Below, piece after piece: positions 54,578 through 63,759 of a DNA stretch of 64,000 nucleotides. Both the position numbers and the translations under genes were made by a program. This DNA comes from Acidobacteriota bacterium (GTDB lineage Bacteria; Acidobacteriota; Terriglobia; Acidiferrales; UBA7541). Location: positions 1 through 64,000 of the forward strand of contig JABCZN010000001.1 of assembly GCA_013289665.1 (NCBI GenBank), in the 5' to 3' direction. The stretch's first letter is position 1, and every line of letters begins with the position of its first letter. Below the pieces are notes generated by a model. It was not told the DNA's origin. It made no database searches and worked only from the letters and a program-made list of their open reading frames with translations.

Positions 54578-55588
54578 ATGAAGAGAACGATTGTGATTTT
54601 GCTGGTGGCATGTTGCCTTTTTGCCGTGAAAACCAAAACTCAGGAAGCAGCGCCGCTGAAACTGGCTCAGACCTACAAGCTTCCCGCGGATGTGAAGGGA
54701 AATTTCGATCATTTCGCAATCGATCTGGCGGGGAACCGGCTCTTTGCTACGCCAGAAGCCTACAAGGCTGTCCTGGTGTTCGACCTGAAGACAGGGAACA
54801 TCATTCACAAGATCTCTGGGATCGAAAAGCCGCACGCGATTTTGTACCGGGAAGATCTGAAACGCCTGTATGTCACCGATGGAGAAGCCGGCGACGTGAA
54901 AATCGTGGATAGCGTGAGCTACGCTGTGCTATCAAGCGTAAAACTCCTCGAGGACTCCGATTCGATCGGCTACGACCCCGCCACGAAATTCCTCTACATT
55001 GACAACGGCGGCGGCGACGTTCACCAGACCTATTCCATGCTGAGCGTTGTGGATACCACAGGCGGCAAAAAGGTTGCCGACATTAAGGTAGACGGTGAAA
55101 CCCTCGAGGCCATGGCATTGGAAAATTCTGGTCCGCGGATTTATTTGAACAACAGAGCCAAGAGTCAGGTGGACGTTATCGATCGCGAGAAGCGCACGCT
55201 CATTGCAAGTTGGCCGATAACCCTGGCGAAAACCAACGTAGCGATGGCCTACGACGAAGCTAGTCACCGGCTCTTCATCGCGTGTCGAAGCGGCGGAGTC
55301 GTTGTATTCGATACCCAATCCGGCAAAGAACTGGCGGTCCTGCCGATTACGAAAGGCGTGGACGACCTGGTTTTTGACGCGGCAAGCAAGCGCATTTACG
55401 CCTCCTGCGATGGCGACGTCTCGGTCTATCAGCAGAGCGCCCCGGACAGTTACAAGTTGCTCGGAAAAGTCGCGACCGGTCCGCTGGCCAGGACAGCGCT
55501 GCTGGTGCCTCAGATAAACCGCTATTTCGTGGGCGTGCCACAGCACGGAACCACCAACGCCGAAATTATGGTGTTCGAGGTGCACTGA
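54578..55588 (+). CDS. Secreted YncE-like beta-propeller protein (second)
   Basis: The product has 336 residues from ATG 54578 after GGGGGAAAAG. A signal peptide (IVILLVACCLFAVKTKTQ) precedes propeller repeats: FDHFAIDLAGNRLFATPEAY, IEKPHAILYREDLKRLYVTD, FLYIDNGGGDVHQTYSMLSV and VAMAYDEASHRLFIACRSGG. It is a close paralogue of the divergent 53228 gene. The upstream promoter carries the regulator site shared with the receptor gene, and a strong hairpin follows the stop, so it is probably a single-gene unit. Confidence 0.85.
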   Translation: MKRTIVILLVACCLFAVKTKTQEAAPLKLAQTYKLPADVKGNFDHFAIDLAGNRLFATPEAYKAVLVFDLKTGNIIHKISGIEKPHAILYREDLKRLYVTDGEAGDVKIVDSVSYAVLSSVKLLEDSDSIGYDPATKFLYIDNGGGDVHQTYSMLSVVDTTGGKKVADIKVDGETLEAMALENSGPRIYLNNRAKSQVDVIDREKRTLIASWPITLAKTNVAMAYDEASHRLFIACRSGGVVVFDTQSGKELAVLPITKGVDDLVFDAASKRIYASCDGDVSVYQQSAPDSYKLLGKVATGPLARTALLVPQINRYFVGVPQHGTTNAEIMVFEVH

Positions 55589-55604
55589 CAACCGCGAACG
55601 AGTC

Positions 55605-55642
55605 GAAGAAGGGTGGGCGGTCCACCCGCGCCCACCCTCTTC
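55605..55642 (+). terminator. Terminator-like hairpin after second YncE gene
   Basis: GAAGAAGGGTGGGCG (55605-55619) pairs with CGCCCACCCTCTTC (55629-55642), with a single unpaired A, around a 9-base loop. The stem is very GC-rich and begins 16 bases after the stop codon. The following bases are T-rich but contain no run of T, so termination is likely but not certain. Confidence 0.6.
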
Positions 55643-55726
55643 GCAGTTCTCTATTTCACGCAGAACGTCCAAATCCAAACGTACTTAACTTTCAAAGATC
55701 GATAGAAAAGTGCCCTGGAGGAGTGC

Positions 55727-57037
55727 ATGAAAAGTTCAAGGTGCCTTGCGGCGAGCCTACTGGCGCTCGTCGCAGCTGTCAGTGCAGCGCAAGCGCAAAC
55801 CGGGAGCGTCATCGCGATTCGCGCGGGACACTTGTTTGACAGTAAGTCCGGCAAATTGCTCGACAATCAAATCGTCCTGGTCAAAGACGACAAGATTGCG
55901 GCCGCGGGGCCAGCGGATGCCGTGCAGGTTCCAGCCGGGGCTCAAGTGATTGATCTAAGCAAGTCCACCGTGCTTCCAGGGTTGATCGACGGCCACACCC
56001 ACGTATTCGGCTTCGGTCTCGACGGCATCAAGCCGGGCGGGCCTCCTTTCGCCAGTCCGGTAAACGACACGCGCGAATATCGGACCCTTCTCGCTCTTGC
56101 CAACGCGCAGAAGGATCTTCGAGCGGGTTTCACCACCTTGCGCGACCTGATGAGCCACGGCGGCGGCTATGCGGATGTTGACATCAAGAAGGCGATCAAC
56201 CGGGGATACTTTCAGGGGCCGCGCATGCAGGTTTCCACGATGGGATTGGTGGCAACCGGCGAAGGCATACTGGGCTCGCCCGAGGTGAATTTGCCGAGGA
56301 ATTATCAAACGGTGGATGGACCGTGGGCCGCCCGGCAAGCGGTCCGCGAGCAGATCCACTACGGCGCGGACTGGATCAAGTTTCATTCCACAGCGGACTA
56401 TGAATTCGAGGCCGACGGCGCGCTCAATAGCGATCCGACCTTCACGAAAGAAGAAGTCCTGGCAATCGTTGACGAAGCGCATCGCCACGGGAAGAAAGCG
56501 GCTTGCCACGCATTCGGTGGCGAGGGGCTGCGGAACTGCGTTGAAGCGGGCGCCGACACGATCGAGCATGCCATCGAACTCGACGAGGCCACCGTGGCCC
56601 AGATAAAGAAGAAAGGCATCTACCTGGAACTTACCGCTTACCACTACTCACTCAGTGACTACACGGCGCGCGACACCAAGTCCACCGGCGGGAAATACAG
56701 CCTGGAAGCGCTGCGGGAAAAAAGCGGTCGCCTGGCAATTTCCAATGGAGTCAAAATTTCCTTCGGCAGCGGCGTCGGGCCGTTTCCCCACGGGACGCAA
56801 GCCGCGGAATTCGCCTACCTGGTTAAATTCGGAATGACCGCGAGCCAGGCCATTCAGGCGGCGACCAGTGTTGCCGCGGAAATGATGGGATGGCAGGATC
56901 GCGTCGGTTCAATCGAAAAAGGGAAGTTTGCGGACATCATCGCGGTTTCCGGCGATCCCCTGAAGGATATAACCGAACTGGAGCGGGTAAAATTCGTCAT
57001 GAAGGGCGGGCAAGTGATCCGGGACGATTCGAAATAA
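55727..57037 (+). CDS. Secreted metal-dependent amidohydrolase
   Basis: The product has 436 residues, with start after GGAGGAG. A signal peptide (LAASLLALVAAVSAAQA) is followed by the amidohydrolase fold: metal motif DGHTHVFG with His90 and His92, TLRDLMSHGG, a Lys candidate in GADWIKFHST, KKAACHAFGGEGLRNCVEAG, TIEHAIELD and the final SIEKGKFADIIAVSGDPL. It resembles secreted Xaa-Pro dipeptidase or imidazolonepropionase-like enzymes. It is a second member alongside the 2418 gene. The two-component system follows after about 80 bases. Confidence 0.85.
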   Translation: MKSSRCLAASLLALVAAVSAAQAQTGSVIAIRAGHLFDSKSGKLLDNQIVLVKDDKIAAAGPADAVQVPAGAQVIDLSKSTVLPGLIDGHTHVFGFGLDGIKPGGPPFASPVNDTREYRTLLALANAQKDLRAGFTTLRDLMSHGGGYADVDIKKAINRGYFQGPRMQVSTMGLVATGEGILGSPEVNLPRNYQTVDGPWAARQAVREQIHYGADWIKFHSTADYEFEADGALNSDPTFTKEEVLAIVDEAHRHGKKAACHAFGGEGLRNCVEAGADTIEHAIELDEATVAQIKKKGIYLELTAYHYSLSDYTARDTKSTGGKYSLEALREKSGRLAISNGVKISFGSGVGPFPHGTQAAEFAYLVKFGMTASQAIQAATSVAAEMMGWQDRVGSIEKGKFADIIAVSGDPLKDITELERVKFVMKGGQVIRDDSK

Positions 57038-57117
57038 TCGAAGCTGTCCGGCCGGGTGTTTTTGCGTGGAGTAGTGCTATGATTTCCGCCTGCGAGTCAG
57101 TTTAGGAACGTCAGCTT

Positions 57118-57795
57118 ATGCGCATCCTGCTGGTCGAAGACGAACGGAAGGTGGCCAGTTTCATCGCGCGTGCGCTGCGCGAAAACTCTTATGCCGTTGA
57201 CATTGCAGAGAGCGGCGAAAAAGCGCTGGAGCTCACCACCGACGTGACCTACGACGCCATTCTCCTGGATGTGCGCCTGCCGGGCCTTAGCGGAATCCAA
57301 GTCTGCCGGGAATTGCGCCAGCAGGGGATGGAAGCTCCTGTTCTGATGTTGACGGCCCGCGGCCTGGTCGAACAGCGGGTCGAAGGGCTGGACGCCGGGG
57401 CGGACGACTACCTCACCAAACCCTTTGTACTCGCCGAACTGCTTGCGCGCGTGCGCGCGCTGGTCCGGCGCGGCCTGCATAGCGGCAACGCCAAACTTCA
57501 CTACGCCGACCTGGAGCTGGACCGCCATCGCCGCAGGGCAACCCGGGGAAAAATGGCAGTTCCGCTTACCTCCAAGGAATTTGCGCTGCTGGAGCTTTTC
57601 CTGCTGCACGCTCCGGACCTGGTGACCCGAAGTGAAATTGTCGAACACGTCTGGGATCGCCATTTTGACAGCGAGACCAACCTCGTCGAGGTGTATGTAA
57701 ATCGCCTCCGGCAAAAGATCGATCAGAACCGACCGGTCAAATTGATCCACACCGTACGAGGAATCGGGTACCGCCTTGGAGCGGTGGAGTCATGA
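57118..57795 (+). CDS. OmpR-type response regulator (CusR-like)
   Basis: The product has 225 residues. The receiver has the acidic pocket in RILLVEDERK, phospho-acceptor Asp51 in AILLDVRLPGLSG and Lys101 in YLTKPFVLAE. The winged-helix DNA-binding domain contains LTSKEFALLELFLLHAPDLV, NLVEVYVNRLRQKIDQ and TVRGIGYRLG. It belongs to the heavy-metal/CusR-like subgroup and overlaps the sensor kinase start by four bases. Proteins of this family bind direct repeats, and such repeats are seen before the genes at 54578 and 59271 on either side of this system. Confidence 0.9.
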   Translation: MRILLVEDERKVASFIARALRENSYAVDIAESGEKALELTTDVTYDAILLDVRLPGLSGIQVCRELRQQGMEAPVLMLTARGLVEQRVEGLDAGADDYLTKPFVLAELLARVRALVRRGLHSGNAKLHYADLELDRHRRRATRGKMAVPLTSKEFALLELFLLHAPDLVTRSEIVEHVWDRHFDSETNLVEVYVNRLRQKIDQNRPVKLIHTVRGIGYRLGAVES

Positions 57796-59219
57796 AGACC
57801 AAAACTCTGCGCTTCCGGATGATGGTGCTATTCTGCACGGTCGTCAGCGTGCTCCTCGTGGCTTCGTATCTGGCCTTCTGGGGATTGCTGGCGCACGAAA
57901 TTCCTTCCCAGCTCAATCACCAGTTGCAGGAAACCGGACGCCTGCTCATCGCTGATGTCGCTGCCGAACCTGACGCGCACGACATCGAACGCCTCGATAT
58001 TCCTGGAGAGTTCTTCGAATTGCTCGATGCCAATGGCCACGTTCTTCAGCAATCGCGCAATCTGCCCGCGCCCATCAATTTGAATCATCTCGACTCCGCG
58101 GCCACATATGCGACCTATCAGGTGGCCGATGTTGGGGAAGGACAGTCTGTTCGCGTGGCCATCATTCCTTTCGAGCAGGCCAACCAAAAACGCTTTCTGG
58201 CCGTCGCCATTCCCACGTTCGGCACCAACCGGGTGCTGGACACTTTTGGGCGGATCGTTCTGATTTTATTTCCCATAAGCCTCTTACTCACCGCTGGAAT
58301 CTCTATGATTTATGTGGGCCGCAGCCTTAGGCCGATTGCGGATTTGACGCGGCACGCCGCTTCCATGGCCAGGCGGGTTACGCAAAGCCAGGGATTCTGG
58401 GAGCCACTGCCGGTCGCCACACCACATGATGAATTGGGCCAGTTGGCGGAAACCTTCAACGATCTCTTCCGCGGGGTGGACTCCGCCGTGCGCCAGTTGC
58501 GCCAGTTTGTCACCGACGCTTCCCATGAATTGCGCACCCCGATTGCCGTTCTTCACGGAGAAACGGAACTATTGCTCTCCAAGTCGCGGACAGCAGAGGA
58601 GTACCAGAAAACCTTGACGGTGTTTGATGACGAGCTGAAAAAGCTCACCCGCATGGTCGAGGGGTTGTTCACGCTTTCGATGGCCGATGCCGGTCAATTG
58701 CATCTGGAATCCGAACCACTCTATATCAACGAAGTTTTGGAAGAGGCTTGTGCGCTGGTTTCTTCGCGGGCGCGAAAAAAGGGAATTGCCATCCTCCGCC
58801 AACTGGACCAGGAGTTTCCCTACAATGGCGACGAGGCGTTTCTGCATCAGCTTTTCTTGATCTTCCTGGACAATGCGATCAAGTATTCTCCTGAGAAAAG
58901 CGTCATTGACGTTACCTTGGAGCAAGTGGAAGGCACGATTCGCGTCTCCTTTCAGGACCATGGCGTCGGCATCTCGGCCGAACATTTGCCCTTTGTCTTC
59001 GAGCGCTTTTATAGGGCAGCGCCTTCCGCAGCAGGCGATTCCCACAGTGGGGGACTGGGTTTGGCCATCGCCCAGGCAATCGCGCGGGCGCAGGGCGGTG
59101 CCATTGAGTGCTCCAGCGCCGTGGGTCTTGGCTCAAATTTTACCGTGGTTCTTCCCTTGGTTCCGACGAGCAAGATTGACACTCCGGAGCCATCTAAACA
59201 GAAATTAATCATGGGTTAA
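57792..59219 (+). CDS. Sensor histidine kinase (CusS-like)
   Basis: This 475-residue kinase has a membrane helix near residues 10-30, a periplasmic sensor region of about 120 residues, a second helix (RIVLILFPISLLLTAGISMI), a HAMP linker with DELGQLAETFNDLF, the phospho-acceptor His245 in FVTDASHELRTPIAVL, the N box in LIFLDNAIKYSPE, the G1 box FQDHGVGIS and the G2 box GGLGLAIAQ. It pairs with the regulator just upstream. Its last codons overlap the regulator site of the receptor promoter. Confidence 0.9.
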   Translation: MKTKTLRFRMMVLFCTVVSVLLVASYLAFWGLLAHEIPSQLNHQLQETGRLLIADVAAEPDAHDIERLDIPGEFFELLDANGHVLQQSRNLPAPINLNHLDSAATYATYQVADVGEGQSVRVAIIPFEQANQKRFLAVAIPTFGTNRVLDTFGRIVLILFPISLLLTAGISMIYVGRSLRPIADLTRHAASMARRVTQSQGFWEPLPVATPHDELGQLAETFNDLFRGVDSAVRQLRQFVTDASHELRTPIAVLHGETELLLSKSRTAEEYQKTLTVFDDELKKLTRMVEGLFTLSMADAGQLHLESEPLYINEVLEEACALVSSRARKKGIAILRQLDQEFPYNGDEAFLHQLFLIFLDNAIKYSPEKSVIDVTLEQVEGTIRVSFQDHGVGISAEHLPFVFERFYRAAPSAAGDSHSGGLGLAIAQAIARAQGGAIECSSAVGLGSNFTVVLPLVPTSKIDTPEPSKQKLIMG

Positions 59220-59242
59220 GGCATCAACTGCCCCCATACACT
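59194..59242 (+). promoter_or_regulatory. Regulated promoter with PmrA-like direct repeat (receptor gene)
   Basis: The same 16-base block as at 54438 is followed by ATTAAT (59204-59209), five bases, GTTAAG (59215-59220), sixteen bases and TACACT (59237-59242) as -10 element. The layout and the spacing match the YncE promoter exactly. The site straddles the end of the kinase gene (stop at 59217-59219). Transcription would start near 59249, about 22 bases before the GTG start of the receptor gene. Confidence 0.6.
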
Positions 59243-59270
59243 AGGCTCCGCCCAACGTGGAGGTGGGTCT

Positions 59271-62200
59271 GTGTTCTATCAAAAAATTGCTGGTTTGTAT
59301 TCACTTGGCCGCATGACCGCTGGTTTTTTAATGCTCGCCATCTTCTTTTCCGCTCCCACCCTCGCCCAGGTTGCGGGAGGCACGCTCTCGGGAACGGTAT
59401 CTGACACGAACGGTGCCGGCATTCCGCAAGCGAAGCTGGTCATCAAGAACGTTGCGACCGGCGTCGAACGCACGGCTACCACAAATGCGGACGGGTATTA
59501 CACCACCGTGAACCTGTTGCCCGGGTCGTACCAGATCTCTATTTCCGCTACTGGCTTCAACTCGGAAACGCGCCACGGCGTGACGATGACCGTCGGTTCG
59601 CAGATCACGATCGATATCACACTGCGCGTGGGAACGATCTCGAACAAGGTGGAGGTTACCGCCCAGGTTCCTGATGTACAGCTCACGAGTTCCGACATTA
59701 GCGCGGTTGTGACTGCCACAACCGTCCGGGAATTGCCTCTCAACGGCCGCAGCTGGACCGACCTCGCGGCCCTCCAGCCTGGCGTTGAAACCATCCAGAC
59801 CCAGCCGAGTTTCGCCACGGGATCGGATCGCGGCAATCGCGGCTTTGGACAGCAACTGACCATTTCGGGCGCCCGCCCGCAGCAGAACAATTACCGCCTC
59901 GACGGTGTCAGTCTCAACGACTACGCCAATGGCGCTCCCGGCAGCGTCCTCGGCGGTAACCTGGGTGTCGACGCAATTCAGGAGTTCTCTGTTCTCACGA
60001 GCAACTATTCCGCCGAGTACGGCAAAACTTCCGGCGGTGTCGTGAATGCTATCACGCGCTCCGGCACAAATGACTTCCATGGAAGTGCGTACGAGTTCCT
60101 CAGGAACAGCGCCCTCGACGCAAAAAATTATTTTGAGCCCGCAGATGCCGCCAAAGCGGCCTTTAAACGCAACCAGTTCGGAGGCTCCGTAGGCGGACCC
60201 ATCGTTAAAAACAAAACGTTCTTCTTCGCGGACTTTGAAGGGATCCGACAGGCTAAGGGCATCGCTAACGTCGATTTCGTGCCTTCGCCGGCCGCCCGCG
60301 TGGGCAACATCCATGATTCCAGCGGAAATCCCCTAACTGTTACGGTTGATCCTGAAGTCGCAAAATACCTTGCGCTCTATCCGGTGCCCAATTGCACCGG
60401 TGCCGACGTGTGTCAATCCATCTTCAATGGAAAACAGGTCGTAAATGAAAACTTCGTGACCACGAGAATTGACCACAGATTCTCCGAGAACGACAATCTG
60501 TTTGGCACCTACTTGTATGATCGGACACCTTACAGCTCACCGGATTCGTTCGGAAACGTGGGCCTAAACACGCTTTCCGCAAGGCAGATTGTTGCTGTCG
60601 AGGAAACTCATAACTTCACTCCCACCTTTGTAAACGCGATTCGATTTGGATATAACCGCGAACATGTCGACAACGATGCCAGTGTGAGCGCGCTGAACCC
60701 GGCAGCGATGGACACCTCTCTGGGGGCCTTCGCCGGCAGAAACGCGTCAGTAGTCAACGTCACGGGACTCGGTTCGATGACCGGCGGCGTAGGCGGACTT
60801 CCCACCTACCTATATCGCTGGAACTCTTTTCAAGGCTATGACGACGCCTTCTGGACCCGGGGCAAGCACTCCATAAAATTCGGCGGGGCCTTCGAGCGAA
60901 TGCTATTGCAGGTGACGGCGCTCACCGATGCTAATGGAATCTGGTTCTTTACTGGCAGCAATAGCTGTGCGAACGCATCATCCCCGGGCTTGTGTAGTTT
61001 TTTGCAAAACCAACCCAGCAAGTTCCAGGGCGGAATCGCCAGTTCGCTCACCCCTCGGAACCTGCGCCAGTCAATCGTTGGCGGTTACATTCAGGATGAT
61101 TGGCGCTGGAAATCCAATGTAACGCTTAATCTTGGACTACGGTATGAAATGTCCACTGTCCCCACAGAAACCGACGGCAAAATTGCCAACCTCCGCCACC
61201 TCACCGATCCCCTCCCCGTTTGCGGCACCGTAGTCGCGGGAGGTTGCTCCGGCTCCGGTTCCTTCTTCTCCAATCCCACCTATCACAATTTCGAGCCACG
61301 CGTGGGTTTTGCCTGGGATCCGTTAAAAAACGGAAAGCTCGCCGTCCGCGGTGGCGCCGGACTCTTTGATGTTCTCCCGCTGCCCTATCAATTCATCCTT
61401 CTCACGACGCAATCGGCTCCCTATTTCCAATACACCTCCCTCAAGGTTGGCGATCCCACCCTGGCGCAACCGCTCACCTTCCCGCTGGTCAACCCTGCGG
61501 ATATCACCAATAATAAGTTGCGTTCCACTTATGTGGAATCAAATCCCCATCGCAATTATGTCACGCAATGGAACATGAACGTTCAGTATCAACTGACGCC
61601 GAATCTGGCGGCCATGGTGGCTTACGTCGGCTCTCGCGGCGTTCATCAACCATTCCGTGTCGATGAGGCCGACCTGGCCCTGCCCACAAAAACCACCTCA
61701 GGATATTTGTGGCAGGCAAATGACGTCAACATCAACCAGAATTTTGGCTCCATTCGCGGAATGTTTTACCAGGGGCGTTCCTATTTCAATGCCTTGGAAT
61801 TTCAGTTGGCCAAACGCATGAGCCACGGATTCCAAGTACAAGGTACATTCACTTGGGGCAAGACCATGGACACGAGTTCGGCTACTGTGGCGGGCGACGC
61901 CTTTGGGAATTCCATCTCCAGCTTGGACTGGTTTGATATGAAATTGACTCGCGGTTTGGCCGACTACAACGTGGGCCGCACCTTCGTTCTCAATGGCACG
62001 TGGGAAGTGCCCTCACCTAAATCGTGGTCCGGTCCCGCTAAGTGGATTAGCAATGGCTGGGAACTTGGAACGATTCTGACTCTCAGCGACGGCGTCCCTT
62101 TTACCCCGACGTGGGGCACTGGCGGCGACCCAGCCAACACGCTGAGCAGCGACGATTTCGCGTATCCAAATCGCCTGGCCGGCCCCGGGTGCAGTTCCCT

Positions 62201-62639
62201 CACAAATCCGGGCCATCCCGATAATTACATCAAGACCCAGTGCTTTGCGATTCCCACCGCGCCGAACCTGGCCTTTTGGAACGCCAACTGTCTCGGCGGC
62301 AATGCTGTATCCTTGCAATGCTTCAACCTTCGCGGCAACGCAGGCCGCAATATCATGATCGGTCCCGGAATTACCAGCCTCGACTTCTCCGTGTTCAAGA
62401 ACAATCACATCCAGCGCATCTCTGAGAATTTCAACATCCAGTTCCGGGTCGAGATATTCAACATTCTCAACCACCCCAACTTTGCGCCTCCGGGACCCGG
62501 TGATGGCAATACCGACATCTTTGACGCCACTGGCGCATCGCTCGCACCAAACGTCGTTCAAGGCGGCACAGCGGGTGTTTTGCTCAGGACCACCGTTCCG
62601 GAACGGCAGGTTCAATTCGCAATCAAATTCATTTTCTAA
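59271..62639 (+). CDS. Oar-like TonB-type outer-membrane receptor
   Basis: The product has 1122 residues; GTG start after GGAGGTGGG. A signal peptide ends near FFSAPTLAQ. It is followed by an N-terminal carboxypeptidase-regulatory (CarboxypepD_reg) domain (TLSGTVSDTNGAGIPQAKL, about residues 35-115), a plug domain (ELPLNGRSWTDLAALQPG, YRLDGVSLNDYANGAPG, about 130-280) and a large beta barrel ending in QFAIKFIF. This is the Acidobacteria Oar/TonB-dependent architecture. It presumably takes up or secretes a specific substrate using TonB energy. It is flanked by the two-component system and a YncE gene and is preceded by the shared regulator site. Confidence 0.9.
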   Translation: MFYQKIAGLYSLGRMTAGFLMLAIFFSAPTLAQVAGGTLSGTVSDTNGAGIPQAKLVIKNVATGVERTATTNADGYYTTVNLLPGSYQISISATGFNSETRHGVTMTVGSQITIDITLRVGTISNKVEVTAQVPDVQLTSSDISAVVTATTVRELPLNGRSWTDLAALQPGVETIQTQPSFATGSDRGNRGFGQQLTISGARPQQNNYRLDGVSLNDYANGAPGSVLGGNLGVDAIQEFSVLTSNYSAEYGKTSGGVVNAITRSGTNDFHGSAYEFLRNSALDAKNYFEPADAAKAAFKRNQFGGSVGGPIVKNKTFFFADFEGIRQAKGIANVDFVPSPAARVGNIHDSSGNPLTVTVDPEVAKYLALYPVPNCTGADVCQSIFNGKQVVNENFVTTRIDHRFSENDNLFGTYLYDRTPYSSPDSFGNVGLNTLSARQIVAVEETHNFTPTFVNAIRFGYNREHVDNDASVSALNPAAMDTSLGAFAGRNASVVNVTGLGSMTGGVGGLPTYLYRWNSFQGYDDAFWTRGKHSIKFGGAFERMLLQVTALTDANGIWFFTGSNSCANASSPGLCSFLQNQPSKFQGGIASSLTPRNLRQSIVGGYIQDDWRWKSNVTLNLGLRYEMSTVPTETDGKIANLRHLTDPLPVCGTVVAGGCSGSGSFFSNPTYHNFEPRVGFAWDPLKNGKLAVRGGAGLFDVLPLPYQFILLTTQSAPYFQYTSLKVGDPTLAQPLTFPLVNPADITNNKLRSTYVESNPHRNYVTQWNMNVQYQLTPNLAAMVAYVGSRGVHQPFRVDEADLALPTKTTSGYLWQANDVNINQNFGSIRGMFYQGRSYFNALEFQLAKRMSHGFQVQGTFTWGKTMDTSSATVAGDAFGNSISSLDWFDMKLTRGLADYNVGRTFVLNGTWEVPSPKSWSGPAKWISNGWELGTILTLSDGVPFTPTWGTGGDPANTLSSDDFAYPNRLAGPGCSSLTNPGHPDNYIKTQCFAIPTAPNLAFWNANCLGGNAVSLQCFNLRGNAGRNIMIGPGITSLDFSVFKNNHIQRISENFNIQFRVEIFNILNHPNFAPPGPGDGNTDIFDATGASLAPNVVQGGTAGVLLRTTVPERQVQFAIKFIF

Positions 62640-62677
62640 ACCCGGACGAGATCCGGACAAATCATTGAGGTACTCGC

Positions 62678-63730
62678 GTGAAGCTTCTTGACGCTCGTCA
62701 GTTAGCTGTTGCAACTGTTGTGTTGGCGGGTAGCCTGGTTGTGACATTTGCAGCCCTGCCGCAGACTGGCTATCACCTATTGAAGAAATACGATCTGGGC
62801 GCCGCGCCCGGCGGCAAGGAATATTGGGATTACATCACGTTCGACTCGTCCACCCGGCGCTTGTACATCTCGCACAATACAGAAGTGAAAGTTGTGGATG
62901 CGGACAGTGGTGCTATTGTCGGCAGCATTCCAGATTTGAAGCGAGTGCATGGCATTGTGGTCATGGGCGATTTGGGGCGCGGGTTCATCAGCGACGGCGG
63001 CGCGGATGAGGTTGTGGTCTTTGATCTTAAGACACTGAAACCGACCGGTCACATCAAGACCGGCGGCAATCCGGATTGCATCATCTACGATCCCGCTTCC
63101 AAGCATATTTTCACCATGAATGGAAAGACCAACGATGCTTCGGCGATCGACCCTGGGACACTGACGGTTGTTGCCACCATCCCAATCGGTGGACGTCCGG
63201 AATATGCGGTGCCCGATGGACATGGCACGATCTACGACAACGTCGAGGACAAGAACGAAGTCGTGGCCATTGATTCGAAGACCAATACGGTGAAGTCTCG
63301 CTGGCCGATTGCCCCGGCCGAAGAGGCCACGGCGATCGATCTCGACGTACAGCATCACAGATTATTTGTCGGCGGGCGCAACAAACTGCTTGCCATCATG
63401 AATGTGGATACGGGCAAGGTCGTCCAGACTTTTCCGATTGGCGCGGGCGTGGATACCAATATCTTCGAACCGTCCACCGGCGCGCTTTTTGTCGCTGCGC
63501 GAGAGGGCACTCTGCATGTCTTTCACGAGGATTCCGCGGATCAGTTCAGCGTGGTTGAAACCGTCAAAACCCAATTCGGCGCCCGCAACATGGCCCTCGA
63601 TCCCAAAACCCACCAGCTCTTTATAGATGCGGCCGACTTCACGGCGGCCCCTGAACCCACCACGGAGCAGCCTCATCCGCAACCAACGCCGGTATCTGGA
63701 ACGTTTCGTTTGCTGGTCTACGGCCGCTGA
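62678..63730 (+). CDS. Secreted YncE-like beta-propeller protein (third)
   Basis: The product has 350 residues with a GTG start. A signal peptide (VATVVLAGSLVVTFAALPQ) precedes YncE-type repeats (DYITFDSSTRRLYISHNTEV, RVHGIVVMGDLGRGFISDGG, FVGGRNKLLAIMNVDTG, NMALDPKTHQLFIDAAD). It follows the receptor gene by about 38 bases and is probably co-transcribed with it. It differs enough from the two copies near 54 kb to bind a different partner. Confidence 0.85.
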   Translation: MKLLDARQLAVATVVLAGSLVVTFAALPQTGYHLLKKYDLGAAPGGKEYWDYITFDSSTRRLYISHNTEVKVVDADSGAIVGSIPDLKRVHGIVVMGDLGRGFISDGGADEVVVFDLKTLKPTGHIKTGGNPDCIIYDPASKHIFTMNGKTNDASAIDPGTLTVVATIPIGGRPEYAVPDGHGTIYDNVEDKNEVVAIDSKTNTVKSRWPIAPAEEATAIDLDVQHHRLFVGGRNKLLAIMNVDTGKVVQTFPIGAGVDTNIFEPSTGALFVAAREGTLHVFHEDSADQFSVVETVKTQFGARNMALDPKTHQLFIDAADFTAAPEPTTEQPHPQPTPVSGTFRLLVYGR

Positions 63731-63759
63731 CGCACAATCTCATTTGCAAGGAAGGGCGC

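Noticed and set aside
55670..55726. Third copy of the regulator site before the amidohydrolase gene
   Set aside because: A CTTAAC is present near 55684, but there is no partner half-site at the right distance and no -10 element 16 bases later.
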